DNA from: Lysobacter sp. yr284
GTDB taxonomy: Bacteria; Pseudomonadota; Gammaproteobacteria; Xanthomonadales; Xanthomonadaceae
Assembly (NCBI RefSeq): GCF_900107375.1
Contig: NZ_FNPT01000001.1
Location: 558,001 to 622,000, forward strand
Direction: 5' to 3'
DNA length: 64,000 nucleotides
In this document: positions 33,519 to 42,650 of the stretch, in pieces
Layout of the letters: each line of letters opens with the position of its first letter
How positions within the stretch are numbered: position 1 is the first letter of the stretch
Program-made: the position numbers and the translations under genes
The notes under the pieces: model-generated
Databases searched by the model: none
Told to the model about the DNA's origin: nothing
Seen by the model: the letters and a program-made list of their open reading frames with translations, nothing else

Positions 33519-34135
33519 TCTTCCAGGCCTTCGCGCCGGTACAGCTCGGCGAAGCTCGGCCGCGCCTTCATCCGCCGCGCCAGCGCGCCCAGGTGCGGCC
33601 AGTCGTGCGCCGGCCGCGGCAGGTTGCGGCTCCAGCGCATCAGCATGGTCAGGTAGAAGTCGGCCGCGCTCAAGCGCTCGCCGAGCAGGTACGGCCCGCG
33701 CTCGCGCAAGTGTGCGTCCAGGCGTTCGCAGGCGGCCTCGAAGCGGGCCTGGGCGCCGCGGCGCACCGCGTCGTCGTCGCACTGCAGGTCGCCCGGATAC
33801 CACCACAGCCGCAGCGGCGCCTGCACGGTGGCGGTGAGGTTGAACATCCACTGCAGGTACTCGGCGCGCTGCGGGTCCGCGGGCGCCGGCGCGAACGCGC
33901 CGTCGCCGTGGCGGTCGGCCAGCAGCATCGCCAACGCCGCGGCCTCGTAGCGCGGCTGGCCGTCGACCAGCAGGGTCGGCACCACGCCGTTGGGGTTCAG
34001 CGCGAGGTAGCCGGCGCCCTTGTGTTCGCGCCCGTCCATGTCGACCGTGCGCAGCTCGTGCGCCAGGTCCAGTTCGATCAGCAACCAGTGGACGACGAAG
34101 CTGGCGGTTCCGGGCGAGTAGTACAGCGTGTACAT
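33509..34135 (-). CDS. Glutathione S-transferase family protein
   Basis: A 208-residue protein of standard GST length. The thioredoxin-like N-terminal domain begins MYTLYYSPGTASFVVHWLLI, with the glutathione-binding NPNGVVPTLLVDG (cis-Pro) and YEAAALAMLLAD. The C-terminal helical domain includes PYLLGERLSAADFYLTMLM, the GST N-capping region. The SPG turn with Ser near residue 7 suggests a Ser-type (beta/theta-like) enzyme. Substrate is unknown. CAGGAG lies six bases before the ATG. The secreted protein gene overlaps its 3' end. Confidence 0.9.
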   Translation of the reverse strand: MYTLYYSPGTASFVVHWLLIELDLAHELRTVDMDGREHKGAGYLALNPNGVVPTLLVDGQPRYEAAALAMLLADRHGDGAFAPAPADPQRAEYLQWMFNLTATVQAPLRLWWYPGDLQCDDDAVRRGAQARFEAACERLDAHLRERGPYLLGERLSAADFYLTMLMRWSRNLPRPAHDWPHLGALARRMKARPSFAELYRREGLEEWA

Positions 34136-34398
34136 GGCGGCTCCTGGCGGCGGCGCACGCGCGGGATGCGGCGTGCGCAGGATGCGGAGTCTAGGCGATG
34201 CCGGCCGCGCGCGCGGGCCGCGCGGCATGACTGCTGTCATCTCTCGACAGCAGGCCGTTTCGCGCACAGGCGCAGGCCGGCGCGATCCCTTACATTTAGC
34301 CGGCCGCACATTCAGCCGGCGCTCGCCGCGAGCGCCTCCCACCCGACATCGCGCCGCCGCGTCAGCGGCCCACGCCGCGCTTTCTTCCGGAATACGCA

Positions 34399-36195
34399 AT
34401 GACCCGCCAACCCGAGTTCCGCGCCTGCCTGCCCTCCGCCCTCGCCGCCCTGTGCCTGGCCAGCGGTTTCGCCGCGCCGGCGCTGGCCGCGCAGCCGCCG
34501 CTAACCACCGTGTCCGAGCGCAGCGGCTTCCTCAAGACCGGCCGCTACGAGGAAGTGATCGAACTGTGCGCGCGCTTCGCCGAGCGCTATCCCGACGCGG
34601 TGCGCTGCGAGGACTTCGGCACCACGCCGGAAGGCCGGCCGATGAAGGTGCTGGTGGTCACCCGCAGCGGCGCGTTCGCGCCCGAACAGGCGCAGGCCAA
34701 GAATCTGCCGGTGCTGCTGATCCAGGGCGGCATCCACGCCGGTGAGATCGACGGCAAGGACGCCGGCTTCCTGGCCCTGCGCCAGGCGCTCGACGGCGAA
34801 GCGGCCAAGGGCGCGCTGGCCAGGCAGGTGCTGCTGTTCGTGCCGGTGTTCAACATCGACGGCCACGAGCGCTTCGGCGCCTGGAACCGCCCCAACCAGC
34901 GCGGTCCGGAGGAAATGGGCTGGCGCGTGACCGCGCAGAACTACAACCTCAACCGCGATTACCTGAAAGCCGACGCACCGGAAATGCAGGCCATGCTCAA
35001 GCTGGTCCAGCGCTGGGACCCGCTGGCCTACGTCGACCTGCACGTCACCGACGGCGCCAAGTTCGAGCACGACGTATCGATCCAGGTCGAGCCGGTGCAC
35101 GCCGGCGACGAAGCCCTGCGCAAGGCCGGCGCCGCGCTGCGCGACGGCACCATCGCCAAGCTCGCCAAGCAGGGCTCGCTGCCTCTGCCGTATTACCCCT
35201 CGTTCGTCGAATCCGACAACCCGGCCTCCGGCTTCGAGGACGGGGTGCCGCCGCCGCGCTTCTCGCACGGCTATTTCTACCTGCGCAACCGCCTGGCGAT
35301 GCTGGTGGAAACCCATTCGTGGAAGGACTACCCGACCCGGGTGCGGATCACCCGCAACGCCATCGTCGACCTGCTCGAGCTGGTCGCCGCGAACGGCGCG
35401 CAGTGGCGCGGCGAAGCGCTGGCCGCCGACGGCCGCGCCAGCCGGCTCGGCGGGCAGGACGTGGCGCTGGACTACAAGGTCGGCGACAAGAGCCGCACCG
35501 TCGCCTTCCGCGGCTATGAATACACGCGCACGCCGTCGGACGTGTCCGGCGCGCTGATGACGCGCTACGACGAGACCAAGCCGCAGGTGTGGAACGTGCC
35601 GCTGAAGTACGACATCCAGCCCGGCCGGCAGGTGCCGGCGCCGCGCGGCGGCTATCTGGTGCCGGCCGCGCAGGCGGCGTGGGTGGCGGCCAAGCTCGAC
35701 CAGCACGGCATCGAGTACCGGCGCCTGGATGCGGCGCTGAGCGGCGCCCAGGTCGAAGCCTTCCGCGCCGACAAGGCCGAACTGTCGCCGCAGTCCAGCG
35801 AAGGCCACCAGCGCAATACGTTGAGCGGGCAGTGGAAGCGCGAGACCCAGGACCTGATCGCCGGCGCGCTGTTCGTGCCGATCGCCCAGGCCAAGTCGCG
35901 CCTGGCGATGGCCCTGCTGGAGCCACAGGCGCCGGATTCGCTGGCCGCCTGGGGCGAGTTCAACAACGCCTTCGAGCGCAAGGAATACATGGAGGATTAC
36001 GTGGCCGAGGACGTGGCGCGCGAAATGCTCAAGGACCCGCAGGTCAAGGCCGAGTTCGAAGCCAAGCTGCGCGACGATCCCGTCTTCGCCAAGAGCCCGC
36101 AGGCGCGGCTGGACTTCTTCTACCGCCGGCATACCGCGTGGGACGAGCGCTACAACCTGTATCCGGTGCTGCGCACGCAGACGGTGCCGCGCTGA
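34399..36195 (+). CDS. Secreted M14 family zinc carboxypeptidase
   Basis: A 598-residue exported peptidase. The signal peptide ends PALAAQ (about residue 31). The M14 domain has the zinc ligands in GGIHAGEIDGKD (His113, Glu116) and VDLHVTDG, the substrate Arg in NYNLNRDY, and the catalytic Glu in MLVETHSWKDY. The C-terminal ~250 residues are an extra region with no clear domain. M14 enzymes remove C-terminal residues from peptides. The position of Glu-Thr-His-Ser is typical of the larger bacterial M14 group. The start is the ATG directly before the signal peptide. Confidence 0.92.
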   Translation: MTRQPEFRACLPSALAALCLASGFAAPALAAQPPLTTVSERSGFLKTGRYEEVIELCARFAERYPDAVRCEDFGTTPEGRPMKVLVVTRSGAFAPEQAQAKNLPVLLIQGGIHAGEIDGKDAGFLALRQALDGEAAKGALARQVLLFVPVFNIDGHERFGAWNRPNQRGPEEMGWRVTAQNYNLNRDYLKADAPEMQAMLKLVQRWDPLAYVDLHVTDGAKFEHDVSIQVEPVHAGDEALRKAGAALRDGTIAKLAKQGSLPLPYYPSFVESDNPASGFEDGVPPPRFSHGYFYLRNRLAMLVETHSWKDYPTRVRITRNAIVDLLELVAANGAQWRGEALAADGRASRLGGQDVALDYKVGDKSRTVAFRGYEYTRTPSDVSGALMTRYDETKPQVWNVPLKYDIQPGRQVPAPRGGYLVPAAQAAWVAAKLDQHGIEYRRLDAALSGAQVEAFRADKAELSPQSSEGHQRNTLSGQWKRETQDLIAGALFVPIAQAKSRLAMALLEPQAPDSLAAWGEFNNAFERKEYMEDYVAEDVAREMLKDPQVKAEFEAKLRDDPVFAKSPQARLDFFYRRHTAWDERYNLYPVLRTQTVPR

Positions 36196-36220
36196 TCGCG
36201 GCGTAGCGGCGCGATCTTCC

Positions 36221-36320
36221 CGTAGGCGCGGCGCGAGCCGCGACTGCGACAACGCAGCCATGCCGGAGCTTGCATCGCAGTTGCGTTGTCGCAGTCGCGG
36301 CTTGCGCCGCGCCTACAGGG
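36221..36320. repeat. Family B inverted repeat
   Basis: GTAGGCGCGGCGCGAGCCGC with GACTGCGACAACGC on the left, and GCGTTGTCGCAGTCGCGGCT with GCGCCGCGCCTAC on the right. It lies between the M14 and lipoprotein genes, both on the plus strand. Confidence 0.88.
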
Positions 36321-36397
36321 GGAAAACCGTCCCGGTGCGGGCGGCTGCAAGGGCTTGGCGTTATCCTCGACGCGTCGCTCGCTTCAGGAAACGCCGC

Positions 36398-36811
36398 ATG
36401 CGCCGTCTCGCCTTCCTCCCGCTCGCTGCGCTCTGGCTCGCGGCCTGTTCCGCACCCGCGCCCGCCCCCAGCGCGCAACAGGCCAAGCCCGCGGCCGTCG
36501 CGGCGCCGGCCGGCCCGGTGTTGCGCGCGGTCGGCACCGAGCCGGGTTGGTCGGTCGAAGTCGGGCCGGGCAAAACCCCGACGATCCGGCTGGATCTGGA
36601 TTACGGCGAGCGCAAGCTGGTGGTGCGCGACGCCACCCCGCTGGAGGATGTCTCCGGCTACACCGGCTATACCGCCGACGGCGTGTGGGTGTCGCTGGCC
36701 TACCGGCGCGAGCAATGCAGCGACGGCATGAGCGACCGCGACTATATCGCCAGCGTGGAGCTGCAGGTCGGCGACCGGCAGTACCGCGGCTGCGCCGAGT
36801 CGGCGCCATGA
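36398..36811 (+). CDS. Small lipoprotein (COG3650-like)
   Basis: A 137-residue predicted lipoprotein: signal with lipobox LWLAAC (Cys17), a Pro/Ala linker, then a compact beta domain with VGTEPGWSVEVGPG, DYGERKLVVRDAT, REQCSDGMSDRDY and a final QYRGCAE. These are the hallmarks of COG3650-type envelope proteins (GTEPFW-like motif, two Cys likely disulfide-bonded). The function of the family is not known. AGGAA lies upstream of the ATG. The stop codon overlaps the next gene's start (ATGA), so the two are translationally coupled. Confidence 0.85.
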   Translation: MRRLAFLPLAALWLAACSAPAPAPSAQQAKPAAVAAPAGPVLRAVGTEPGWSVEVGPGKTPTIRLDLDYGERKLVVRDATPLEDVSGYTGYTADGVWVSLAYRREQCSDGMSDRDYIASVELQVGDRQYRGCAESAP

Positions 36812-37698
36812 ACGGCGCACGCTGGCGCCGCGGCGCCGGCGCAGCGCTCGCCGCCGCGCTGTGCGCGCTGGCCGCGTGCGCGGCGCCGCAGCACGCCGCC
36901 GCGCCGGCGCGCGATGCCCAGGCCGGCGAAGTGCGCGTGCTGACCCTCAACCTGTGGCACGACAAGGGCGACTGGCCGCGCCGGCGCGCGCTGATCCTGG
37001 CCGAAGTCGCGCGGCTGAAACCGGACCTGATCGCGCTGCAGGAAGTGCTGCAACGGCCGGGCCTGCGCAACCAGGCGCAGGACCTGGGCGAGGCGCTGGG
37101 CTATCGGGTCGGCTTCGTCTCGGTCGATCCGCCCGACGCGCCGCGGCGCTACGGCAACGCGATCCTGATCGCCGGCGCCGGCGCCGGCGCCGAGGTGCAG
37201 CAACGCAGGCTCGAACCGCTGGACGACTACCGCAGCGCCGCGCACGTGCGCGCCGACAAGGCGGACACGGACTTCTACGCCACCCACCTGCACAACGAAC
37301 GCGGCGGCGGCGCGATCCGCGCGCGCCAGGTCGCCAGCCTGCTGGCGTTCGTCGACGCCAGCGCGCGCGGCACGCGCACCGTGATCGCCGGCGACTTCAA
37401 CACCGAGGCCGACGCGCCGGAACTGGCCGCGCTGCGCGCGCGCTACGCCGACGCTTTCGCCACCGCCCATCCCGGCCTCGCCGGCGATCCGGCGCGCGCC
37501 AGCACGCTCAACCCGGCCTACCTGCCGGCGCAGCGCATCGACCACGTGTTCTACGACCGCCGCGGCTTCGCGGTGAAGGAAGCGCGGATCGTGCTCGACC
37601 AAAGCCGCGACGGCGTGTGGCCGTCGGATCACTTCGGCTTGTTCGTGCGCCTGCAGCCGTTGCCGCCGGCCGAGGAGCCAGCGCCGGCGCGCCGCTGA
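36808..37698 (+). CDS. Exported endonuclease/exonuclease/phosphatase family protein
   Basis: A 296-residue protein with a lipoprotein-like signal (LCALAAC, Cys near 25). The EEP fold is shown by VLTLNLWHDKGDW, the metal-binding Glu in DLIALQEVLQ, THLHNE, the catalytic IAGDFNTEADAP, IDHVFYD and the final WPSDHFGLFV. Members hydrolyse nucleic acids, inositol phosphates or sphingomyelin; DNase or phosphodiesterase activity outside the cytoplasm is likely, but the substrate is open. It starts within the stop of the preceding lipoprotein gene. Confidence 0.88.
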   Translation: MNGARWRRGAGAALAAALCALAACAAPQHAAAPARDAQAGEVRVLTLNLWHDKGDWPRRRALILAEVARLKPDLIALQEVLQRPGLRNQAQDLGEALGYRVGFVSVDPPDAPRRYGNAILIAGAGAGAEVQQRRLEPLDDYRSAAHVRADKADTDFYATHLHNERGGGAIRARQVASLLAFVDASARGTRTVIAGDFNTEADAPELAALRARYADAFATAHPGLAGDPARASTLNPAYLPAQRIDHVFYDRRGFAVKEARIVLDQSRDGVWPSDHFGLFVRLQPLPPAEEPAPARR

Positions 37699-37714
37699 GG
37701 CGGCCGCGCGCGGC

Positions 37715-38308
37715 TCAGCCCTGCAGCGGCCACTCGCCCAGCAGCGAATACTCGTTGCGCTTGCCCAGCACGCTGTGCAGCAGCACGAAGCGGTCGATCC
37801 GCCACGCCAGCGGCTCGATCGCCAGCGGCGGGCTCAGCCCGTGCCCGGCTTCGCGCACGATGGTGACGTGCGGCGCGTGCGCGCGATGGCTGGCGACGAC
37901 CTTGACGCCCTGCCTGGCCAGGGCCACGCCGAGGCGGTCCCACAGCGCCGCCAACGCCGGATTCGGCTCGGCGCTGCCCAGCCACCACGGAATGTCGCGG
38001 TTGGCGAAGCTGCCGGCGCGGTCCAGGGCGAAGTCGAAGGCGTCGGCCCGCACCGCCGCGGCCGCGGCGCCGGCGCGCTGCGCCAGCGCTTGCGGCAGTT
38101 CGGCGAAATCGCCGAGGAATTGCAGGGTCAGATGATAGCGATGGGCGCCGATCAGGCGCCCGCCTGGCCGCTGCGCCGCCTCCAACGCCAGCGCGCGTTC
38201 GCGGATCTGCGCGCGCGTGCCGGCGTCGGGCCACAGGGCGAAGAACAGGCGGTGCAATTCGGCGGGTTGGCGCGGCGCGGGATCGCCGAACAGGGACGAC
38301 TGGTGCAT
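37715..38308 (-). CDS. thpR: RNA 2',3'-cyclic phosphodiesterase (ThpR/LigT)
   Basis: A 197-residue 2H phosphoesterase. The two catalytic H-x-T-x motifs are HLTL (His59) and HVTI (near residue 147), spaced as in the family. LHRLFFALWPDAGTR at the start and VLLHSVLGKRNEYSLLGEWP at the end are also characteristic. The enzyme opens 2',3'-cyclic phosphates on RNA ends to 2'-phosphates and has weak RNA ligase activity in E. coli. The protein is cytoplasmic and of normal length. It is convergent with the nuclease gene. Confidence 0.93.
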   Translation of the reverse strand: MHQSSLFGDPAPRQPAELHRLFFALWPDAGTRAQIRERALALEAAQRPGGRLIGAHRYHLTLQFLGDFAELPQALAQRAGAAAAAVRADAFDFALDRAGSFANRDIPWWLGSAEPNPALAALWDRLGVALARQGVKVVASHRAHAPHVTIVREAGHGLSPPLAIEPLAWRIDRFVLLHSVLGKRNEYSLLGEWPLQG

Positions 38309-38345
38309 CGCGCAAGTCTAACCCTTGCCCGCGCCGCGCCGCCGC

Positions 38346-39515
38346 TCAGGGCTTGCCCGCAGGCTTGGCTTGCGGCTTTTGCGCAGGCGGGGCGTTGCTC
38401 TTGGCCGGCTCGGCATACGTCCCCGCCGGCTCGCTTTCGAGCTTGCGCGTATCGGCCAGCAAGGCCTCGGCGGCGACCCGGCGCACCGCGGCCGGATCGG
38501 CCTGGCGCAAGTCGGCGTCGGCGCCCAGTCCCAGCGCCTTGGCGGCGTCGGTCAGCACGCGCTTGTTGGCGTAGGGATGCGGGTGGTCGAGGTCGTCGTC
38601 CTGGGCGCGGTAGAACCGGTCGAGCAACTTGCCGCGGCTGCTGTCGGCCTGGGCCAGCTCGACCAGCTTGGCGCGGTACTCCAGCCGCCACGGCGGCAGC
38701 TTCGGCCAGCGCGCGAGGTCGGCGAAATGCTGGGCCTCGTGGCCGAGGAAGCTGACCTTGAAGTCCTCGCCCTGCAGGTCGCCGTAGGACTCGCGCACCG
38801 CGTACAGGCCCTCGGGCTTGACCCAGCCGGCCGCGCCGGTCTTGCCGCAGGCGGTGTAATGGCTCCAGCCGCGGCTGATCCAGCCGTCCATCACGAACAC
38901 CTTGACCGGCTGGGCGACGCCGCCGGGCAGTTCGACCGTGTAGTCGCGCTGCTCCTGCCCGCCCCACAGGAACAGGTCGTACAGCGGCGGCGTGCGGCCC
39001 TGCAGCGGGTGCAGGCCGCGCTCGCGCAGGCGCGCGTCGAGCTTGGCGTAGAGCGCTTCGAACGCGTCCTCGCCCTCGCCCGGCGCCGGTTCGCCGACGG
39101 CCGCGGCCAGTTCGGCCTTGAGCGTGCGCTCCAGTTCGCCGCGCCGCTGCGGTTCGCGCACCGCATGCCACCAGTAGCGCTGGTAGATGCCCAGCACTTT
39201 CGCGGCGAACGCATCGTGCGGCGCGTTCGCCGCCGGCGGCGGCGCCTTGCGCTCGTGGCGCTCGAGCATGCATTGGCGGAAGTCCGCGTCCTGGCCCTGG
39301 AACTGCGCGGCCGGCGCGTCCTTGAGCGCGGCCAGCGCCGCCGGCACGTCGGCGCGCAGCGCCGCGCCCAGCGCCTGGCTGACCGCGCTGGCGGCCTGCG
39401 CGCCGCTGGTGGGCGCGGCCGCCGGCGGCGCGGCGGTGGCGCCGATCGCCCAGGCGATCAACACCGGCAGCGCGGCCGCCGGCAACAGGAACAACAACGG
39501 GGAACGGTGTCTCAT
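38346..39515 (-). CDS. Uncharacterised exported protein with HEXXH motif
   Basis: A 389-residue protein with an N-terminal hydrophobic segment (LLFLLPAAALPVLIAWAIGA), either a signal or an anchor. Residues 259-263 are HEAQH, a zinc-metallopeptidase HEXXH motif, in SFLGHEAQHFADL. A Glu at 279 in WRLEYRAKLVEL, 16 residues later, could be a third ligand. The lead-in FVMDGWISRGWSHYTACG and the charged C-terminal tail have no known domain. It could be a new gluzincin-like peptidase (inference). The stop is just upstream of thpR on the same strand, so they may be co-transcribed. Confidence 0.8.
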   Translation of the reverse strand: MRHRSPLLFLLPAAALPVLIAWAIGATAAPPAAAPTSGAQAASAVSQALGAALRADVPAALAALKDAPAAQFQGQDADFRQCMLERHERKAPPPAANAPHDAFAAKVLGIYQRYWWHAVREPQRRGELERTLKAELAAAVGEPAPGEGEDAFEALYAKLDARLRERGLHPLQGRTPPLYDLFLWGGQEQRDYTVELPGGVAQPVKVFVMDGWISRGWSHYTACGKTGAAGWVKPEGLYAVRESYGDLQGEDFKVSFLGHEAQHFADLARWPKLPPWRLEYRAKLVELAQADSSRGKLLDRFYRAQDDDLDHPHPYANKRVLTDAAKALGLGADADLRQADPAAVRRVAAEALLADTRKLESEPAGTYAEPAKSNAPPAQKPQAKPAGKP

Positions 39516-39555
39516 GGCAGGGCTCCGGGGTCGCGCGGCGCGCGTGTCGGGGCCA

Positions 39556-40311
39556 TTAAGCGGCGCGGGCGGCGTCGGGGTCTTGTACGCACTTGATCTT
39601 GGTTCCGATCCGGCACTCGACCGGCCCCAGCACCTGCCGCCGCAGTTGCAGCGGCGTGCAGCCGGCGTGCGCGACCACGACCTTGTGCAGGTGGCTCTGG
39701 TCGGCGAAACCGGCCGCCGCGGCGACCTCGGCCAGCGGCATCGGCGCGGCCAGCAGGCGCAGCGCCCGGCGCCAACGCGCCTCGCGCCGCAGCGCGCGCG
39801 GCGACATGCCGAAGCTGCGGCCGAGCGCGCGGCTGGCGTGTTCGGCGCAGACGCCGAGCTCGCGCGCCAGTTCGCCGATCTCGCGCTCGTCCTCGGCCAT
39901 GCGCCGCAGCAGTTCGCCCTGCCAGTCCGGCAACGCCGCCGCCTGCAGCGGTTGCGCGCAGGCCAGCAGGTCGGCCAGGCGCTGCGGCGCGCGTTCGAAC
40001 ACCTCGCGCGCTTCCGCCAGGTCGTGCACGCGCCAGGCGCGCGCGGCGAAGGCCGGATCGGCGGCCACGCCGGGCGTGGCCGACTGGCTCAGCTCCAGGT
40101 TGATCGCGCTGGCGCCACTGCGACCGAAGCGGTCGCCGTGGGCGTGGAAGGCCGGATGCAGGACCAGCGTCCCCGGCGCGCACGGCAGCGGGCCGTCGAG
40201 GCTGGCTTCGGTGTAGTCGCCGTCGAGCACCAGCGCGGCGTAGGGCTCGCGATGGCGATGCGTGGCCAGGGTGGCGTTGCGTTCGTGGCGGGTGCGGTAG
40301 GCGGCGGTCAT
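39556..40311 (-). CDS. AraC family transcriptional regulator
   Basis: A 251-residue protein. The N-terminal half is a cupin-like sensor (HREPYAALVLDGDYTEAS, TLVLHPAFHAHGDRFG). The C-terminal half carries two helix-turn-helix units: ELARELGVCAEHASRALGRS and PLAEVAAAAGFADQSHLHKV, the second with the AraC signature. AraC proteins activate operons when bound to small molecules; target and ligand are unknown, and no catabolic operon is adjacent. The start MTAAYRTRHERN is the ATG at 40311; upstream is a non-coding gap. Confidence 0.9.
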   Translation of the reverse strand: MTAAYRTRHERNATLATHRHREPYAALVLDGDYTEASLDGPLPCAPGTLVLHPAFHAHGDRFGRSGASAINLELSQSATPGVAADPAFAARAWRVHDLAEAREVFERAPQRLADLLACAQPLQAAALPDWQGELLRRMAEDEREIGELARELGVCAEHASRALGRSFGMSPRALRREARWRRALRLLAAPMPLAEVAAAAGFADQSHLHKVVVAHAGCTPLQLRRQVLGPVECRIGTKIKCVQDPDAARAA

Positions 40312-40679
40312 GCGGGTTGCGATGCGGCGGCGAGCGGGCGAATGCGGGCCTCGGGCGCGGGATGTGACGCAGCGGGGGCGTGGCGGACGGCGCGCATCGG
40401 GGCTCCTGCGCCGGTGAGCGGCGTCGATGCGGCGATTACGGGCTTGCGGCGGGGGCGGCGCAATGGCCGGAAGTTGGGGGATGCGGGGTCTTGGTTGCGC
40501 AATGGAGCGCGCCGGGCGCGCGAGCGCCCCCAACCAGCGCCGGGTTCTTGTGCGACGGTCGGTACCGGGCGGCGTTGCGTCCGGCGCGGTGTCGCGGCGG
40601 AGCGGAAGGCGTCGGGGCTGAAGCCCCTCCCACAACAGCCGGCGGGGCCGCAGCCCCGCCCATCGAGCCCTGCCCCGGC
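40312..40679. other. Non-coding gap with a family A half-element
   Basis: This 368-bp gap lies between the AraC regulator start and the uup stop, both on the minus strand. It contains half of a family A element near 40603-40636 (GGCGTCGGGGCTGAAGCCCC followed by TCCCACAAC). Open frames here are Arg-rich by-products of GC bias. Confidence 0.6.
40603..40636. repeat. Family A repeat, right half only
   Basis: The arm GGCGTCGGGGCTGAAGCCCC plus TCCCACAAC matches the right half at 27330-27360. The left half is not recognisable. Confidence 0.7.
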
Positions 40680-42569
40680 TCAGCCTTCCAGTTCGGCCCA
40701 GCGCGAGTAGGCGTGGTCGAGCTCGGCCTGGGCCTTGGCCAGTTCGGCGTTGTGCGCGGCCATCGCAGCGGCGTCGCGCTGGTAGAAGGCCGGGTCGTTC
40801 ATCTGCGCGGTCAGGCCGGACACGCGGGTTTCCAGCGATTCGATCCGCGCCGGCAGTTGCTCCAGCTCGCGCGCGTCCTTGTAGCTGAGCTTGCGCTTGG
40901 CCGCGGCGGGTTCGGGCGCCGGCGCGACGGCGGCGGCGACCGCGGGCCGGGCCATCGCCGCGGCGGTGGCTCTGGCCGGCGCGGCCGCGGCCGGCCGCTG
41001 GCGCAGCCAGTCGCTGTAGCCGCCGACGTATTCGCCGACCGCGCCCGCGCCCTCCATCACCAGCGTGGAGGTCACCACGTTGTCGAGGAAGTCGCGGTCG
41101 TGGCTGACCAGCAGCAAGGTCCCCGGATAGTCGCCGAGCAGTTCTTCCAGCAGCTCCAGGGTTTCCACGTCCAGGTCGTTGGTCGGTTCGTCCATCACCA
41201 GCAGGTTGGACGGCTGGGCGAACAGCTTGGCCAGCAGCAGGCGGTTGCGCTCGCCGCCGGACAGGCGGGTGATCGGCGCGCGCGCGCGCTCGGGGGTGAA
41301 CAGGAAATCCTGCAGGTAGCCGATGATGTGCTTGCTCTTGCCGCCGACTTCGACGTACTCGCGGCCTTCGGCGACGTTCTCGATCGCGTTCCAGTCCTCG
41401 CGCAGGGTCGCGCGGTACTGGTCGAAATAGGCGATCTGCAGATTGCTGCCCAGACGCACTTCGCCGGCCTTCGGCGCCAGGTCGCCGAGCAGCACCTTCA
41501 GCAGCGTGGTCTTGCCGCTGCCGTTGGGGCCGATCAGGCCGATGCGGTCGCCGCGGAACACGGTGCCGGAAAAGCCGCGCAGCATCGGCTGGCCGCCGTA
41601 GTCGAAGTCCACGTCCTTGGTTTCGAGCACCTTGCGCCCGGACTGCTCGGACTGGGCGAACTCCATGCGCACGTTGCCGACGCCGTCGCGGCGCTGGGCG
41701 CGCTCGGTGCGCATGGCCTTGAGCCGGCGCACGCGGCCTTCGTCGCGGGTGCGGCGGGCCTTGATGCCCTGGCGGATCCACACCTCTTCCTGCGCCAGCA
41801 GCTTGTCGAAGCGCGCGTTCTCCTGCGCCTCGGCGTTGAGCCGCTCTTCGCGCCGGCGCAGGTAGTTGTCCCAGTCGCCGGGCCAGCTGGTGACCCGGCC
41901 GCGGTCGATCTCGACGATGCGGGTGGCCAGCGCGCGCAGGAAGCGGCGGTCGTGGGTGACGAACAGCAGCGCGCCGCTCCAGGACTTGAGGAACTGTTCG
42001 AGCCAGTCGATGGCTTCGATGTCGAGATGGTTGGTCGGTTCGTCCAGCAGCAGCAGATCCGGCGCGGAGACCAGCGCGCGCGCCAGCAGCACGCGCCGCT
42101 TCATCCCGCCGGACAGGCCGGAAAACGCCGCTTCGCCGTCCAGGCCGAGCCGGGTCAGGGTCTCTTCGACGCGCTGGTCCAGGCCCCAGCCCTGGGCGTC
42201 CTCGATCTTGGTCTGGACCTTGGCCACCGCGTCGGCGTCGTAGTGCTCGGCGTGGCTGAGGTGGTGGAACTCGGCCAGCCAGTGGCCGAGTTCGCCGAGG
42301 CCGTCGGCGACCACGTCGAACACGGTGCCGGTGGCGCCGGCGGGGACTTCCTGCTCGAGCCGGGCGACGCGCACGCCGCCCTCGCGGCGGATTTCGCCGT
42401 CGTCGGGCGTCAGCTCGCCGGCCAGCAGTTTCATGAGCGTGGACTTGCCCGCGCCGTTGCGGCCGATCAGGGCGATGCGTTCGCCCGGCTCGATGGCCAA
42501 TTCGACGTTTTCGAGCAGCAGCGGGCCGCCGACGCTGTAGTCGGCGTTCTGTACGGTGATCAAAGGCAT
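40680..42569 (-). CDS. uup: ABC-F family ATPase Uup
   Basis: A 629-residue cytoplasmic protein with two ABC domains and no membrane part. Walker A motifs are GRNGAGKST and GPNGSGKTT; signatures LSGGMKRR and LSGGERNR; Walker B regions DLLLLDEPTNHLD and LLVMDEPTNDLD. The C terminus has a coiled coil (ESLETRVSGLTAQMND to HNAELAKAQAELDHAYSRW), as in Uup, which joins DNA- or ribosome-related processes. Length and order match E. coli Uup. The start is the ATG before PLITVQNADYSVGGP. Confidence 0.95.
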   Translation of the reverse strand: MPLITVQNADYSVGGPLLLENVELAIEPGERIALIGRNGAGKSTLMKLLAGELTPDDGEIRREGGVRVARLEQEVPAGATGTVFDVVADGLGELGHWLAEFHHLSHAEHYDADAVAKVQTKIEDAQGWGLDQRVEETLTRLGLDGEAAFSGLSGGMKRRVLLARALVSAPDLLLLDEPTNHLDIEAIDWLEQFLKSWSGALLFVTHDRRFLRALATRIVEIDRGRVTSWPGDWDNYLRRREERLNAEAQENARFDKLLAQEEVWIRQGIKARRTRDEGRVRRLKAMRTERAQRRDGVGNVRMEFAQSEQSGRKVLETKDVDFDYGGQPMLRGFSGTVFRGDRIGLIGPNGSGKTTLLKVLLGDLAPKAGEVRLGSNLQIAYFDQYRATLREDWNAIENVAEGREYVEVGGKSKHIIGYLQDFLFTPERARAPITRLSGGERNRLLLAKLFAQPSNLLVMDEPTNDLDVETLELLEELLGDYPGTLLLVSHDRDFLDNVVTSTLVMEGAGAVGEYVGGYSDWLRQRPAAAAPARATAAAMARPAVAAAVAPAPEPAAAKRKLSYKDARELEQLPARIESLETRVSGLTAQMNDPAFYQRDAAAMAAHNAELAKAQAELDHAYSRWAELEG

Positions 42570-42650
42570 CCGCCCATGGTATCAGGCGCCGCCGCTCCGG
42601 CGCTGTATGGGTTGAGCGGCCGGCCCGCTACGCAGCCGGCCGGCAGGCTC

